DNA from: Prevotella sp.
GTDB lineage: Bacteria > Bacteroidota > Bacteroidia > Bacteroidales > Bacteroidaceae
Assembly: GCA_017483805.1 (NCBI GenBank)
Contig: JAFUUL010000116.1
Span: 1-64,000, forward strand
Direction: 5' to 3'
Length of the DNA: 64,000 nucleotides
Part shown: positions 44,055 to 52,617 of the stretch, piece after piece
Numbering within the stretch: position 1 is the first letter of the stretch
Layout: every line of letters starts with the position of its first letter
Translations under genes and position numbers: made by a program
Notes under the pieces: model-generated
Database searches by the model: none
Seen by the model: only the letters and a program-made list of their open reading frames with translations
Told to the model about the DNA's origin: nothing

Positions 44055-44331
44055 TCGCTTGTAAACTCAGCAATGGGTGAGCATGTGATCTTATATATGA
44101 GAAAGACGTTTTCGAACGTCTGTCGTTGTAGAGCACGAACTTCGCAAATTCCAAACCTACAGCAGGCAGATGGCAACCGAAGCGTCTGCGAGGTACGTTC
44201 ATATACCTATTTTTATATAGTTATGCGTACTGGCGTGGGCATTTCTGCGTTGTCTATCCTGTGTAGGTTGGGCAATGCGAAGGCCTGTGCTCTAGGGATG
44301 GACAGAAGAACAGAACACCTACGCCTTTTTT
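44055..44331 (+). ncRNA. Structured RNA or attenuator leader upstream of the BACON lipoprotein
   Basis: About 280 nt with a consensus promoter at the 5' side and a T-run at the 3' side. In order I see an AGACGTT-UUCG-AACGTCT hairpin (44104-44121), a GUUGUAG/CUACAGC stem, a GCAGA/UCUGC stem, and a GUAC...CAUA/UAUG...GUAC hairpin. A 3' domain follows with nested helices: GGCGUGGG/CCUACGCC (44232-44239 with 44318-44325), UUCUG/CAGAA and UGUCUAUCC/GGAUGGACA (44251-44259 with 44296-44304). It ends in six T (44326-44331). Short reading frames cross it on both strands but have no family-like features and would not explain the helices. It may be a free RNA or a leader whose read-through controls the next gene. 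Confidence 0.6.
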
Positions 44332-44406
44332 GTATCGTAAGTAGAATTCCATTATTAAATAGCCAATTCTGGGGTGTCGCATGGCTCAATTAAACGCTAA
44401 GAGAAA

Positions 44407-46134
44407 ATGAGAAGTATCCTACAGGGCAGACTTGTTGCTTTTCTACTGATGGTTATGCTTCCTGCATGCTTTATTGCATGTGGAGGAGATGACGATGATG
44501 ATAATTCAATAATTACTCCTCCAGGTACGGGAGGTAACGGCAATGGCAACGGAAACACTGAACCAACTGACAAAGTGGATGATCCTGAAGGCACCATATC
44601 GCTGTCTATGCGCAATGCAAACAATGGTAAGACCTATTTGGATGATTTCGTCTACATTGACAAGGCTGACAACTTTACGAATGCCCACTTTGTTTCACTT
44701 GGTAAAATGAACGGACTGGGTAATGTAGCGAAAATTCCCGTTGCTGGGTGGGCTGAAACTGTATCGGCCATTCCAGGTTGCGGTTATGTCATTTATCGGG
44801 CAAGCACTAATACTTACTATCGTCTTTTTGTGACGGAGTACACTGTCAATACCCTTAATGAAGTTATTGGTTCAGAGGTAAAATACCAGCGACCGTTTAA
44901 AGGTGTTGATGAAGAACTGAAACCGGATAATACTTCTGTCAGTTTTAGTCAGACGAACGAATACGGAGACTTCACAGAGACCAAAACTGTGACAATGCTT
45001 AATCAGACTATCGTTCCTTATGAGGTAGCGTCATCAGCAAGTTGGTGCTCAGCCACACCATTTCTCAATGAACTCCGTATCCATGCGGGCCGTGCCACAT
45101 CAACTGAGACAGAGGAGGCAACACTAACACTGACAACGCTTTACGGGAAGAAAAAAGAAATAAAGGTGACGCGTTTCATGAGCCCTTATGCAAAACCAGA
45201 CAAAGAAAGTGTCAATATCGACTCTTATGGTACAGGGGGGGATTACGGTTTCCTAACAGGAGTTCGTTGTAACGTGAACTACTCCGAACTGACTCTTTCA
45301 TCTAACGTCAATTGGCTGGAAGTGGCCATTGACTCCCCTTACGACAAATCATTCAGCATTATCTACAAGTCAAAGGCAAACTACGGTTCACAGCGCTCAG
45401 GACGTATTGATATTAATACTAAGGCTGGCAAAACAATTGCTAGCATCAATGTCACGCAAGAGGCTGGCGACCCCAGTCACGTGTTTTCCCAGCAAAAGGT
45501 TGGATTCGACAAGAACGGAGGTGCAGTGACCATTACTTGTGGAATAGATGCTAATAGCGAGCATGCCACAAGTTCTGCCTCATGGTGTACTTTCACGCAG
45601 AACGGCAACCAATTGACTATTCGGGCCAGTTCTACCACTTCAGACCGAAAGGCAACCATCAAGTTCGCCGAGTCTGGGCTCTCTCTAGAGGTGGTGCAGG
45701 CTAAGTATATGGTGGGTGACTCATATAGCGAGAATGGGGTCACGGGAACCGTCACTTATATAGGAGATGACGGCAAGCGGTTTATCAGCAAGTATGCGGG
45801 TAAAGCCCAATGGTCAACGGAAAACGTAAAGATTGGCTGTATTGATGAGGATGATGGTCGAAACAACCTTGCTGTTGTGAAGAAGATTTCAAATTGGGAA
45901 AAAATATATCCAGCATTTGCATTATGCACAGCATTCGGCGATGGTTGGTATCTGCCATCATATACTGAAGGTGGCTATATTTACTACTTCAATAGCGGTG
46001 GCAGAACATTGTATTTGCAGGACTACTATTTATGGACTTCATACGAGTATGATATAAATACGGCTGATGTCTCTGGCTTTGGTGGGGGTAATAAAACATC
46101 GACTTATCCAGTCTATGCCATCCATCAATTTTAA
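44407..46134 (+). CDS. BACON-domain surface lipoprotein
   Basis: A 575-aa exported lipoprotein. The signal peptide ends in FIAC, and Cys is followed by GGDDDDD, an acidic stretch like the export signal that sends Bacteroidetes lipoproteins to the cell surface. A Gly/Asn spacer follows, then three BACON-like Ig domains (SSASWCSATPF, SSNVNWLEVAI, SSASWCTFTQNG), and a C-terminal domain (about 445-575) with FGDGWYLPSYTEGGYIYYF, similar to FISUMP or DUF1566-type modules. BACON domains are linked to binding carbohydrates or mucin. The gene is AT-richer than its neighbours and stands alone, suggesting transfer. Expression probably depends on the structured leader at 44055-44331. Confidence 0.85.
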   Translation: MRSILQGRLVAFLLMVMLPACFIACGGDDDDDNSIITPPGTGGNGNGNGNTEPTDKVDDPEGTISLSMRNANNGKTYLDDFVYIDKADNFTNAHFVSLGKMNGLGNVAKIPVAGWAETVSAIPGCGYVIYRASTNTYYRLFVTEYTVNTLNEVIGSEVKYQRPFKGVDEELKPDNTSVSFSQTNEYGDFTETKTVTMLNQTIVPYEVASSASWCSATPFLNELRIHAGRATSTETEEATLTLTTLYGKKKEIKVTRFMSPYAKPDKESVNIDSYGTGGDYGFLTGVRCNVNYSELTLSSNVNWLEVAIDSPYDKSFSIIYKSKANYGSQRSGRIDINTKAGKTIASINVTQEAGDPSHVFSQQKVGFDKNGGAVTITCGIDANSEHATSSASWCTFTQNGNQLTIRASSTTSDRKATIKFAESGLSLEVVQAKYMVGDSYSENGVTGTVTYIGDDGKRFISKYAGKAQWSTENVKIGCIDEDDGRNNLAVVKKISNWEKIYPAFALCTAFGDGWYLPSYTEGGYIYYFNSGGRTLYLQDYYLWTSYEYDINTADVSGFGGGNKTSTYPVYAIHQF

Positions 46135-46150
46135 GAAATAAAATAAATAC

Positions 46151-46200
46151 AGAACGGTTCACTTGATCCACTTCGGGACAAAGAGAGCCGTTCTTTTTTT
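46151..46200 (+). terminator. Intrinsic terminator of the BACON lipoprotein gene
   Basis: AGAACGG (46151-46157) pairs with CCGTTCT (46188-46194). An inner CTTG..TCC/GGA..CAAG helix stacks on it, and seven T residues follow. Confidence 0.85.
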
Positions 46201-46662
46201 ACCAAGGTTGAAGGAATGGACAATTGCTTAATCCACGTCTCATCGCGAAAAGACCCAATCCTCACTAAACTGTGTGAAAGGTCGAGATAGATACAGGTGT
46301 TGCAGCGAGTGAGGTTGCCCTCTCTTAACCTCACAATATCATAGGCACGACCAAAAAGTGACGCAACTGGTGGAAAGGAGCGAAATGGAGAGAACTTTCG
46401 CAAGCCTTGTGTAGGACCTATCTATTTTTCCTCTCAAGGCTATGCATGTAGTTCCCTGAAAAATGCGATGCTTTGTTCCGATATCATCTTCGAGTGCAAA
46501 GTATGGCAGGTTAGGCAGTAAGGTATGGCAGTTTATAGGGGTAAAGTCCTATCGGAACGAGCGCAAGATGCTATTCCTTGCACCCGAAGATGGCATCGGA
46601 ACGACCCGAAAGTGACGGGGGCTGGTTTGAAGGCTCCAAACTACCCGTTAGGAGCCTTCAAA
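46201..46662. other. Intergenic region with inverted repeat and hairpin
   Basis: No supported gene. It contains a near-palindromic element (46475-46602) and, at 46625-46663, a perfect 13-bp hairpin (GTTTGAAGGCTCC and its complement) that begins inside the stop codon of the YycJ-like gene. The left part (46201-46470) shows nothing I can name. Confidence 0.6.
46475..46602. repeat. Palindromic element with GTTCCGAT arms
   Basis: The arms at 46475-46501 and 46576-46602 match as inverse complements at 23 of 27 positions (core CATCTTCG and GTGCAA). An inner ATAGG/CCTAT hairpin and a third ATCGGAACG copy (46551-46559) lie between them. Related TTCCGATG words recur at 59603-59690. Confidence 0.65.
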
Positions 46663-47475
46663 CTATTCGGGGGCAGTCAACTCGAAGATGCCGGTGGGCA
46701 TGGTGCGCTTGAGGACATCGAGTTGGAGGTCTTTGCCGACGACGATGCCGTAGGAACGGAGGACGCTCTCGACGGTCTTGCGGGCTAACTCGGGGTGGTT
46801 GTTCTCCTCGGAGAGATGGCAGAGCCAGACGTGGCGCAGGTGCTCGCTCATGTGCTGGGCGATGGCCTCGCCGCAGAGGGTGTTGTTCAGGTGGCCGCTG
46901 CCGGAGACGATGCGGTTCTTCAGGTGCTGCGGATAGGGCCCGCTCATGAGCATCTCTACGTCGTGGTTGGCCTCGATGACGAGATAGTGGGCACGGCCGA
47001 TGCGCTGGGCAATCTCTTCGGTGATGTGGCCCACGTCGGTGACGATGCAGAAGACGATGCCGTCGGCAATGATCTCGTAGCCCACGTTGTCGCTGCTGTC
47101 GTGGGGCACGGTGAAGGGGGTGACGGTGAAGGCACCCACCTGCAGCGTGACGCCGGGCTCCACGTAGCGACGCAGGTCGGCGCTGACCTTCTTGGCCACG
47201 CAGTAGTTGCGGTCGATGCCCTGATGGACGGTGCGCGTGGCAAAGACGGGCAGGTGCAGGTCGTTGCTGAGACTACCAACGGACTTGATGTGGTCGGCGT
47301 GGTCGTGGGTGATGAGGATGTGGTGGACGCGCGACAGGCTGAGGCCGTAGTCGCGGAAGTGCTTCTTCAGGCCGCGCACGCCCACGCCCGCATCGATGAG
47401 CAGGGCATCGTCGGCGGTGTCCAGATAATAGCAGTTACCACTACTGCCGCTTCCTATGGATATAAATCTGAGCAT
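46663..47475 (-). CDS. YycJ/VicX-like MBL-fold hydrolase
   Basis: A 270-aa metallo-beta-lactamase-fold hydrolase. It opens with MLRFISIGSGSSGNCYYL, the family start, and carries the metal motif THDHADH near residue 55, then VTDVGH and VIEANHD, giving the remaining His/Asp ligands. Members act as nucleases or phosphodiesterases in DNA repair or cell-wall control in Gram-positives; the role in Bacteroidota is unclear. The ATG at 47475 is chosen since the longer frame starts with TTG inside a repeat. TamL lies upstream on the same strand. Confidence 0.9.
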   Translation of the reverse strand: MLRFISIGSGSSGNCYYLDTADDALLIDAGVGVRGLKKHFRDYGLSLSRVHHILITHDHADHIKSVGSLSNDLHLPVFATRTVHQGIDRNYCVAKKVSADLRRYVEPGVTLQVGAFTVTPFTVPHDSSDNVGYEIIADGIVFCIVTDVGHITEEIAQRIGRAHYLVIEANHDVEMLMSGPYPQHLKNRIVSGSGHLNNTLCGEAIAQHMSEHLRHVWLCHLSEENNHPELARKTVESVLRSYGIVVGKDLQLDVLKRTMPTGIFELTAPE

Positions 47476-47487
47476 ATATTTACTTGT

Positions 47488-47517
47488 CAATTCTTAACTC
47501 TTAATTCTTAACTCCTA
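47488..47517 (-). repeat. Pre-start repeat, TTAAGA type
   Basis: Minus strand: GAGTTAAGAATTAAGAGTTA words between tamL and the MBL-hydrolase gene. The repeat also supplies the TAG stop of tamL. Confidence 0.7.
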
Positions 47518-49731
47518 GAACGGTAGGCCGACGGCAAAGTGGAAGGCATTGTCGCGGCTGAACTTGGGATGGAGGATGGGATAGTGCTCGTCGCCCTCTT
47601 CGAAGGCGGGATTGATGGCCTTCATGCCCAGGTCGAAACGCAGGATGAAATAGTCGAAGTTGAGCCTGAGGCCGAGGCCGTAGCCCACGGCCAGTTGGCT
47701 GGGCAGATCCTCGAAGCGGAACTGTCCGCCCGGCTGCTCGGCATACTCGCGGAGGGTCCAGATATTGCCTGCGTCGATGAAGGCGGCTCCGCTGAATTTC
47801 CAGAAGAGGCGGGTGCGATACTCCACGTTGAGGTCGAGTTTCATGTCGCCCGTCTGGTTGATGAAGTTGATGCGGCCGTCGCGCTCCTTGTATTTGCCTG
47901 GTCCCAGCGAGCGCACGCTCCACCCGCGCACGCTGTTGGCGCCGCCGGAGAAGTAGCGCTTCTCGAAGGGCAGCACGCTGGAGTTGCCGTAGGGATAGGC
48001 GATGCCGAAGTCGAGGTGGAACACCAGTTGGTTGGCGGGATCTATCTGGAGCGTCTTGCTGATATCGATGTCGCCCTTCACGTACTGGGCGAAGGCGATG
48101 TTGAACACGCGGTAGTAGCCGCGGTCGTTCTTCTCGGCGCCAAAGAGTTTCGAGCCCACCTGCAGCAGGTTGCCCGACGTCTCGACGTTGGTCTTCAGGG
48201 CCAGGTTGCCGCGGGTGAAGGAGTAGCCGAAGCCTATCTTGGTGATGAAGAGGTCTTCGTAGTTGTAGCGCAGGATGGCGTTGCGGGTATTGTCGTTGTC
48301 GAGATACTCGCGGCGGAAGGTGTCGGATATCCAGGGCATGAACACATAGTTCAGGTCGAGCAGATCGAGTTGGTAGCGGCTGTTGCTGCCGGGGAAGTTC
48401 CACTTGTAGCGCCAGGCGGCAGAGAGGAGGCGGCGGTGGAACTCAGGACGGTCCTGCAGGTCGTAGAGCAGCGACAGTTCGCTGGTGGCGTTGACGCGGC
48501 GGCGCAGGGGCTGGCTGAAGAAGGGCGCAATGAGGCGCGGGAACTGCAGGCGCGTCTCGGCGCTGTACTCCACGAAGTCCTGATTGGAGTAGCCCTCCAA
48601 TCCGCGGATGGCCTCGTAGGCACCACGCAGTTCGATGGAGAGCACTTCGCTGCCGCGGAAGAGGTTGCGGTTCTGATAGGTAAGCGACGCCGCGGCACCC
48701 AGGTCGCCGGCCGTGTTGGTGCCTTCCGGCTGGAAACTGATGGTCGACGGCTTGTTGGCCAGGAGCAGGATGTCGCAGTCGAGCGAATCGGCGTCGGGCA
48801 CCTGCTGCATCAGTATGTTGGTGTACTTGACCGCCTGCAGCCGGCCGAAGTGGTTGTAGGTGTTCTGCAGGCCAGTGGAGCGATAGGGCTCGCCGCTGCT
48901 CAGGTGGGTGCACTCGTGCAGCACGTGGCGGCGCAGGTGGATGCGGTCGTCCTGCGGGTCGCCGCTGGCATAGCGGATGTGGCGCATCCAGTAGCGCGTG
49001 TGCAGCGTGTCGGGCTGGTCGCTGCGGTGCATCAGGCCCAGGTGGAGCGTCAGGTCGATGAGCCGCGAGGCGGCAGCCGTGTCGGCCTGATAGGTGATGT
49101 ACTCCTTGTGGAAGCGGTAGTAGCCCTTGTCGGTCAGTATGCCGGTGATGCGCTTGCGCTCGGCATCGAGGAGTGACACATCGAACTTCATGCCTTCCGA
49201 CAGCAGGCTCCTGCTGCCGGCATCGGCCAGGATGCGGGCGATGCTGTCGTCGGCTATTTCCTGACGGATGGAATGGATGAAGTAAGGCTCGCCGGGCTTC
49301 AGGCGATAGACGAGGTTGACCTTGCGTCCGCTGACCTGCCGCTCCATAGTGACCTGCGCATTGAGGAACCCCTCGTTGCGCAGTTCCTGTTGCAGGTCGA
49401 CGCAGGTGACGGCGGCCTTGGCGCTGTCGAAGATGACCGGCGCCTCGCCCATAGAGCGCAGCGTGCGGTTGACCCAGCGGGTGGTGTCGCGGCCGGAGAG
49501 CGAATAGGTGGCCAGGGGCAGTTTGAACAGCGAGAACCAGCGGCGGTTGGGGTTCTGGCGCACGTAGTTGCGCAGCGTGGCCGTGTTCACATCGTCGTAG
49601 TCACCCTCGGTCTTCACCTTCACGCTGTTGAGCAGGTACTCGCCTTCGGGCACGTACTTAGTGGAGGAACAGGCGCTCAGCAGAGCGGCCAATCCCACCA
49701 CAAAAAGGACGATATGGTGCACTTTTCGCAT
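47515..49731 (-). CDS. tamL: TamL-type Omp85 lipoprotein
   Basis: A 738-aa Omp85-family outer-membrane protein with a lipobox (LLSAC-SSTKYVPEGEYLL), which marks the TamL form of TamA found in Bacteroidetes. Three POTRA-like units lie within about 30-330 (for example EGDYDDVNTATLRNYVRQNP and FLNAQVTMERQVSGRKVNL). The C-terminal 350 residues form the 16-strand barrel (FDLGMKAINPAF and a terminal Phe). Partner TamB, usually encoded next to it, is not in the window. The ATG at 49731 is used because it begins the signal peptide; a longer frame covers the promoter. A -7 element TAACTTTG is at 49741-49748. Confidence 0.88.
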   Translation of the reverse strand: MRKVHHIVLFVVGLAALLSACSSTKYVPEGEYLLNSVKVKTEGDYDDVNTATLRNYVRQNPNRRWFSLFKLPLATYSLSGRDTTRWVNRTLRSMGEAPVIFDSAKAAVTCVDLQQELRNEGFLNAQVTMERQVSGRKVNLVYRLKPGEPYFIHSIRQEIADDSIARILADAGSRSLLSEGMKFDVSLLDAERKRITGILTDKGYYRFHKEYITYQADTAAASRLIDLTLHLGLMHRSDQPDTLHTRYWMRHIRYASGDPQDDRIHLRRHVLHECTHLSSGEPYRSTGLQNTYNHFGRLQAVKYTNILMQQVPDADSLDCDILLLANKPSTISFQPEGTNTAGDLGAAASLTYQNRNLFRGSEVLSIELRGAYEAIRGLEGYSNQDFVEYSAETRLQFPRLIAPFFSQPLRRRVNATSELSLLYDLQDRPEFHRRLLSAAWRYKWNFPGSNSRYQLDLLDLNYVFMPWISDTFRREYLDNDNTRNAILRYNYEDLFITKIGFGYSFTRGNLALKTNVETSGNLLQVGSKLFGAEKNDRGYYRVFNIAFAQYVKGDIDISKTLQIDPANQLVFHLDFGIAYPYGNSSVLPFEKRYFSGGANSVRGWSVRSLGPGKYKERDGRINFINQTGDMKLDLNVEYRTRLFWKFSGAAFIDAGNIWTLREYAEQPGGQFRFEDLPSQLAVGYGLGLRLNFDYFILRFDLGMKAINPAFEEGDEHYPILHPKFSRDNAFHFAVGLPF

Positions 49732-49740
49732 AATCAGCCG

Positions 49741-49769
49741 CAAAGTTACAAAAAAAATCGCTATCTTTG
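49741..49769. promoter_or_regulatory. Back-to-back promoters of tamL and the SpoU gene
   Basis: TAACTTTG on the minus strand (49748-49741) and TATCTTTG on the plus strand (49762-49769) lie 13 bases apart. The starts are 9 and 4 bases downstream, so both mRNAs would be almost leaderless, and the two polymerases cannot bind at once. Confidence 0.7.
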
Positions 49770-49773
49770 CACC

Positions 49774-50487
49774 ATGATTAGCAAAAATCAAATAAAATAT
49801 GTTCATCAACTTGAACTGAAGAAGTTCCGCAAGCGCGATGGCGTCTTCGTGGCCGAGGGCCCGAAAGTGGTGGGCGACCTGCTGCGTGCCGGCTTCGAGG
49901 CCGTGCAGTTGTATGCCACCGGCGAGTGGCCCGACGAGGGCCGGGAGGCGCAGGAAGTGAGCGACGAGGAATTGCGCAAGATCAGTTTCCTGCAGCATCC
50001 GCAGCAGGTGCTGGCCGTATTCCGCATGAAGGAGAAGCCGGTGGCCGACTCCGACCTAGTGCTCGCTCTCGACGGCGTGCAGGACCCGGGCAACCTGGGC
50101 ACCATCATCCGCATAGCCGACTGGTTCGGCATCACGACCATCTACTGTTCGGAGGATACGGCCGACGCCTGGAATCCCAAGGTGGTGCAGGCAACGATGG
50201 GCAGCATTGCGCGCGTGAACATTATTTATACTGATCTGGAGGAGATGATCCGTCGGGCGCAGGTGCCCGTCTATGGAACGCTGCTCGACGGCGAGAACAT
50301 CTACGCGCAACCGCTGAGCAGCAAGGGCATCATCGTGATGGGCAACGAGGGCAACGGCATATCGGCTCCCATCCGCTCGTTGATTACCAACCGCCTGCTG
50401 ATACCCCAGTTCCACGAAGGCCCGGAGAGCCTGAACGTAGCCATTGCTACGGCCATCACGTGCTCGGAATTCAGAAGGCGAGGGTAA
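49774..50487 (+). CDS. SpoU/TrmH-family RNA 2'-O-methyltransferase
   Basis: A 237-aa SPOUT methyltransferase. The N-terminal substrate domain (about 1-85) starts MISKNQIKYVHQLELKKFR. The SAM-binding trefoil-knot domain shows the family motifs LDGVQDPGNLGTIIRIADWF (motif 1 with Asn and catalytic Arg), GNEGNGIS (motif 2) and SLNVAIATAI (motif 3). The target could be 23S rRNA G2251 or a tRNA ribose; sequence alone does not decide. The start is an ATG directly after a TATCTTTG promoter element. Confidence 0.92.
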   Translation: MISKNQIKYVHQLELKKFRKRDGVFVAEGPKVVGDLLRAGFEAVQLYATGEWPDEGREAQEVSDEELRKISFLQHPQQVLAVFRMKEKPVADSDLVLALDGVQDPGNLGTIIRIADWFGITTIYCSEDTADAWNPKVVQATMGSIARVNIIYTDLEEMIRRAQVPVYGTLLDGENIYAQPLSSKGIIVMGNEGNGISAPIRSLITNRLLIPQFHEGPESLNVAIATAITCSEFRRRG

Positions 50488-50490
50488 TTC

Positions 50491-51003
50491 TTACAGAAGA
50501 TAGTGCAGCAGGACGGCATCGTGGTAGGTGGTGCCGTCGAAGAGCCAGTCGGAGAGCGTGGCCGAAGGCTGATAGTCGAGCGTGCGGAACAGATGGAGGC
50601 ACGCATGATTGTCGGCAGGTATGACGGCATAGACCTGATGCAGGTGGAGCGTCGACTTGGCGTAGGTGTGCAGAGCCAGCATGGCCGCATGCGCATAGCC
50701 CTTCTGCCGATGGTTAGCGGCAATGACAAGTCCCAGTTCGGCCCGCTGGTTCTTGGGGTCGAAGGATGTCAGGTCGACCATCCCAACGGTCTCGCCGGCC
50801 TCGTTGACAATCATCAGGCGCACTTGCTTGTCGGTGTAGATGTCGCCCGTCTGCTGACTGATGTAGTCGTGGAGCACGTAGCGCGAATAGGGCGCGTTGG
50901 TCATACCCAGATGCCACAGCGAGGCATCGTTCTCCATGCAGTAGAGCGTATCGAGGTCTTCGGGCTCCATAGCCCTCAGTCGGATGGTGGGTAGTGCTGT
51001 CAT
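50491..51003 (-). CDS. GNAT-family N-acetyltransferase
   Basis: A 170-aa acetyltransferase of the GNAT fold, RimJ/SpeG-like subgroup. The motif-A segment GLVIAANHRQKGYAHAAMLAL holds the acetyl-CoA pyrophosphate loop. The start MTALPTIRLRAMEPEDLDTL fits the fold. The ATG overlaps the upstream glycosyltransferase stop (ATGA). Its natural substrate is unknown; SpeG-like members acetylate polyamines, others protein N-termini. It ends three bases from the convergent SpoU gene. Confidence 0.87.
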   Translation of the reverse strand: MTALPTIRLRAMEPEDLDTLYCMENDASLWHLGMTNAPYSRYVLHDYISQQTGDIYTDKQVRLMIVNEAGETVGMVDLTSFDPKNQRAELGLVIAANHRQKGYAHAAMLALHTYAKSTLHLHQVYAVIPADNHACLHLFRTLDYQPSATLSDWLFDGTTYHDAVLLHYLL

Positions 51004-52124
51004 TGTATGATTTCCTGTGGAGTGATGAGAATGTGGGTGTCGGTGCTGTAGGTGCCGATATACGAGCGGCCGTCCTGTTCGGCGCGACTGATGACGTCGG
51101 CAAAGGTGAAGGTGTCCAGATCGTAGACCACACACTGCTGGCTGGCGGGCTTGACCGTTTCGTCAGGCGTGAGGAACTTGGCCGAAAGCGCCTTGCGGCG
51201 AGCCAGCAGGCGGCACTCGGAGAGCATCTTCTGGCCGCCCACGAAGACATACTCCATCGTGGCAGGACGGCTGACGAAGCCCATTTCCCGGCGGATGCGG
51301 TAGTACCACATCTGGATGAGGGCCAGGAGGGCCCGCAGGTAGATGGCGGCCTTGATGGGCAGGGTGATGAAGAGGCTGAGATGGCCGTAGTGCTTGCGGA
51401 AGAAGATGAGCATGGCCTGATAGAACACATGGACATAGCGGAACGACGACTTCTGGGTGGACTCGCCCTTGTAGTGCACGATGTCGGCCGGCACATACCA
51501 GTTCTCGAAGCCGCCCTTCAGTATGCGGTAACTCAGGTCGATGTCCTCGCCATACATGAAGAAGTCTTCGTCGAGCAATCCCACCTGGTCGAGGGCACTA
51601 CGGCGCAGCAGGCAGAAGGCGCCGCTCATCACGTCGATGCGCTCGGGCACGTCCCAGGGCAGATGGCTCATGTAGTAGCGGCTCGACTGCCCCAGCATCT
51701 TGAGCAGCGACACGTAGGGCGTAGGAAGGCCGCGACGCGACTCGCGGGCCAGCGTGCCGTCGGCATTGTGCATTCTGACCCCTGCCCCACCCGCCTGAGG
51801 ATGTTCGTCCATGAAGGCCAGCACCTGACGGAGGGCATCGGTTGCCACGAAGGTGTCGGGATTGAGCAGCAGCACATACTCGCCCTTCGACTGGCGGATG
51901 GCCATATTGTTGGCGCGGGCAAAGCCCAGGTTGTGGTTGCTGTCGATGAGGGTGATCGACGTGCCGAAGGTCTGCGTCAGATAATCCACTGTGCCGTCCT
52001 GCGAATGGTTGTCGACCACGATGATCTCGCAGTCGATGTCCTTCGTCGCCTGCCGTACACTACGGATACACTGCTCTACGTAGTAGGGCACCTTGTAACT
52101 GACTATGATGACACTCAGTTTCAC
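51000..52124 (-). CDS. Family 2 glycosyltransferase, rhamnosyltransferase-like
   Basis: A 374-aa GT2 with N-terminal MKLSVIIVSYKVPYYV, VVDNHSQDGT, LLNPDTFV (metal-binding Asp) and FFMYGEDIDLSYRI (catalytic region). A C-terminal membrane-associated segment (about 255-280) follows. It resembles rhamnosyl- or dTDP-sugar transferases of surface-polysaccharide pathways, but the acceptor is unknown. The start is GTG, overlapping the stop of the upstream membrane-protein gene (GTGA). It ends four bases into the GNAT gene. Confidence 0.88.
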   Translation of the reverse strand: MKLSVIIVSYKVPYYVEQCIRSVRQATKDIDCEIIVVDNHSQDGTVDYLTQTFGTSITLIDSNHNLGFARANNMAIRQSKGEYVLLLNPDTFVATDALRQVLAFMDEHPQAGGAGVRMHNADGTLARESRRGLPTPYVSLLKMLGQSSRYYMSHLPWDVPERIDVMSGAFCLLRRSALDQVGLLDEDFFMYGEDIDLSYRILKGGFENWYVPADIVHYKGESTQKSSFRYVHVFYQAMLIFFRKHYGHLSLFITLPIKAAIYLRALLALIQMWYYRIRREMGFVSRPATMEYVFVGGQKMLSECRLLARRKALSAKFLTPDETVKPASQQCVVYDLDTFTFADVISRAEQDGRSYIGTYSTDTHILITPQEIIQ

Positions 52125-52597
52125 GCTTCTTGGGATTCTGATGGGGTTTCAGGTTCGGGCTCTTCTGTCTCTTCGGCCTGTGGCGTCAACTCTGCCTCGC
52201 AGCGGCCCTTCGTGGGGATGATGAAGGGCAGGATGAGCACCAGGATGACGGCCAGCCAGCCGAAGGTGGGCTCCTCGGCGTAGAAGTAATAGAGCACGAT
52301 GTTGAGAATCAGCAGGGCAAACAGCGACAGCATACGCAGCAGGGCCCACCACTTCAGGGCCACCTCGCCGCGACGGATGATGTCGGCCTCCACGCGCTTG
52401 AACTTCAGCAGGCGCAGGGACAGCGGGATGACGGCCAGCGTGACGAGAATCATCACGGAGGTCAGGGCGAAGCGTTGCTTCTCGGAGACCATCTCGGCAG
52501 TTATGTCGACCAGGAAGAGGTCGAGCATGAAGTAGATGCCTGCCGTCAACAGGCAGAGCCCTACAAACAGTATCATCAGCAGTTGTTGTACTCTCAT
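52121..52597 (-). CDS. Four-helix membrane protein of unknown function
   Basis: A 158-aa protein I do not recognise. It has four predicted helices (about 5-27, 44-62, 83-105 and 108-127) and an acidic C-terminal tail rich in Glu and Pro (134-158). It overlaps the downstream glycosyltransferase by four bases and follows recR by 20, so it is in the bamD run. No conserved polar residues suggest catalysis. Confidence 0.75.
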   Translation of the reverse strand: MRVQQLLMILFVGLCLLTAGIYFMLDLFLVDITAEMVSEKQRFALTSVMILVTLAVIPLSLRLLKFKRVEADIIRRGEVALKWWALLRMLSLFALLILNIVLYYFYAEEPTFGWLAVILVLILPFIIPTKGRCEAELTPQAEETEEPEPETPSESQEA

Positions 52598-52617
52598 TTC
52601 TCTTTTTCTCCTTATTA

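Noticed and set aside
43998..44393. 131-codon reading frame on the plus strand before the BACON gene
   Set aside because: It crosses the promoter, all helices and the T-run of the structured RNA, has odd composition (many Cys and Arg), and no family-like motifs. The opposite-strand frame at 43973-44176 is rejected for the same reason.
44407..46134. Diversity-generating retroelement target
   Set aside because: The C-terminal domain resembles folds used in such targets, but no reverse transcriptase or template repeat is found in the window.
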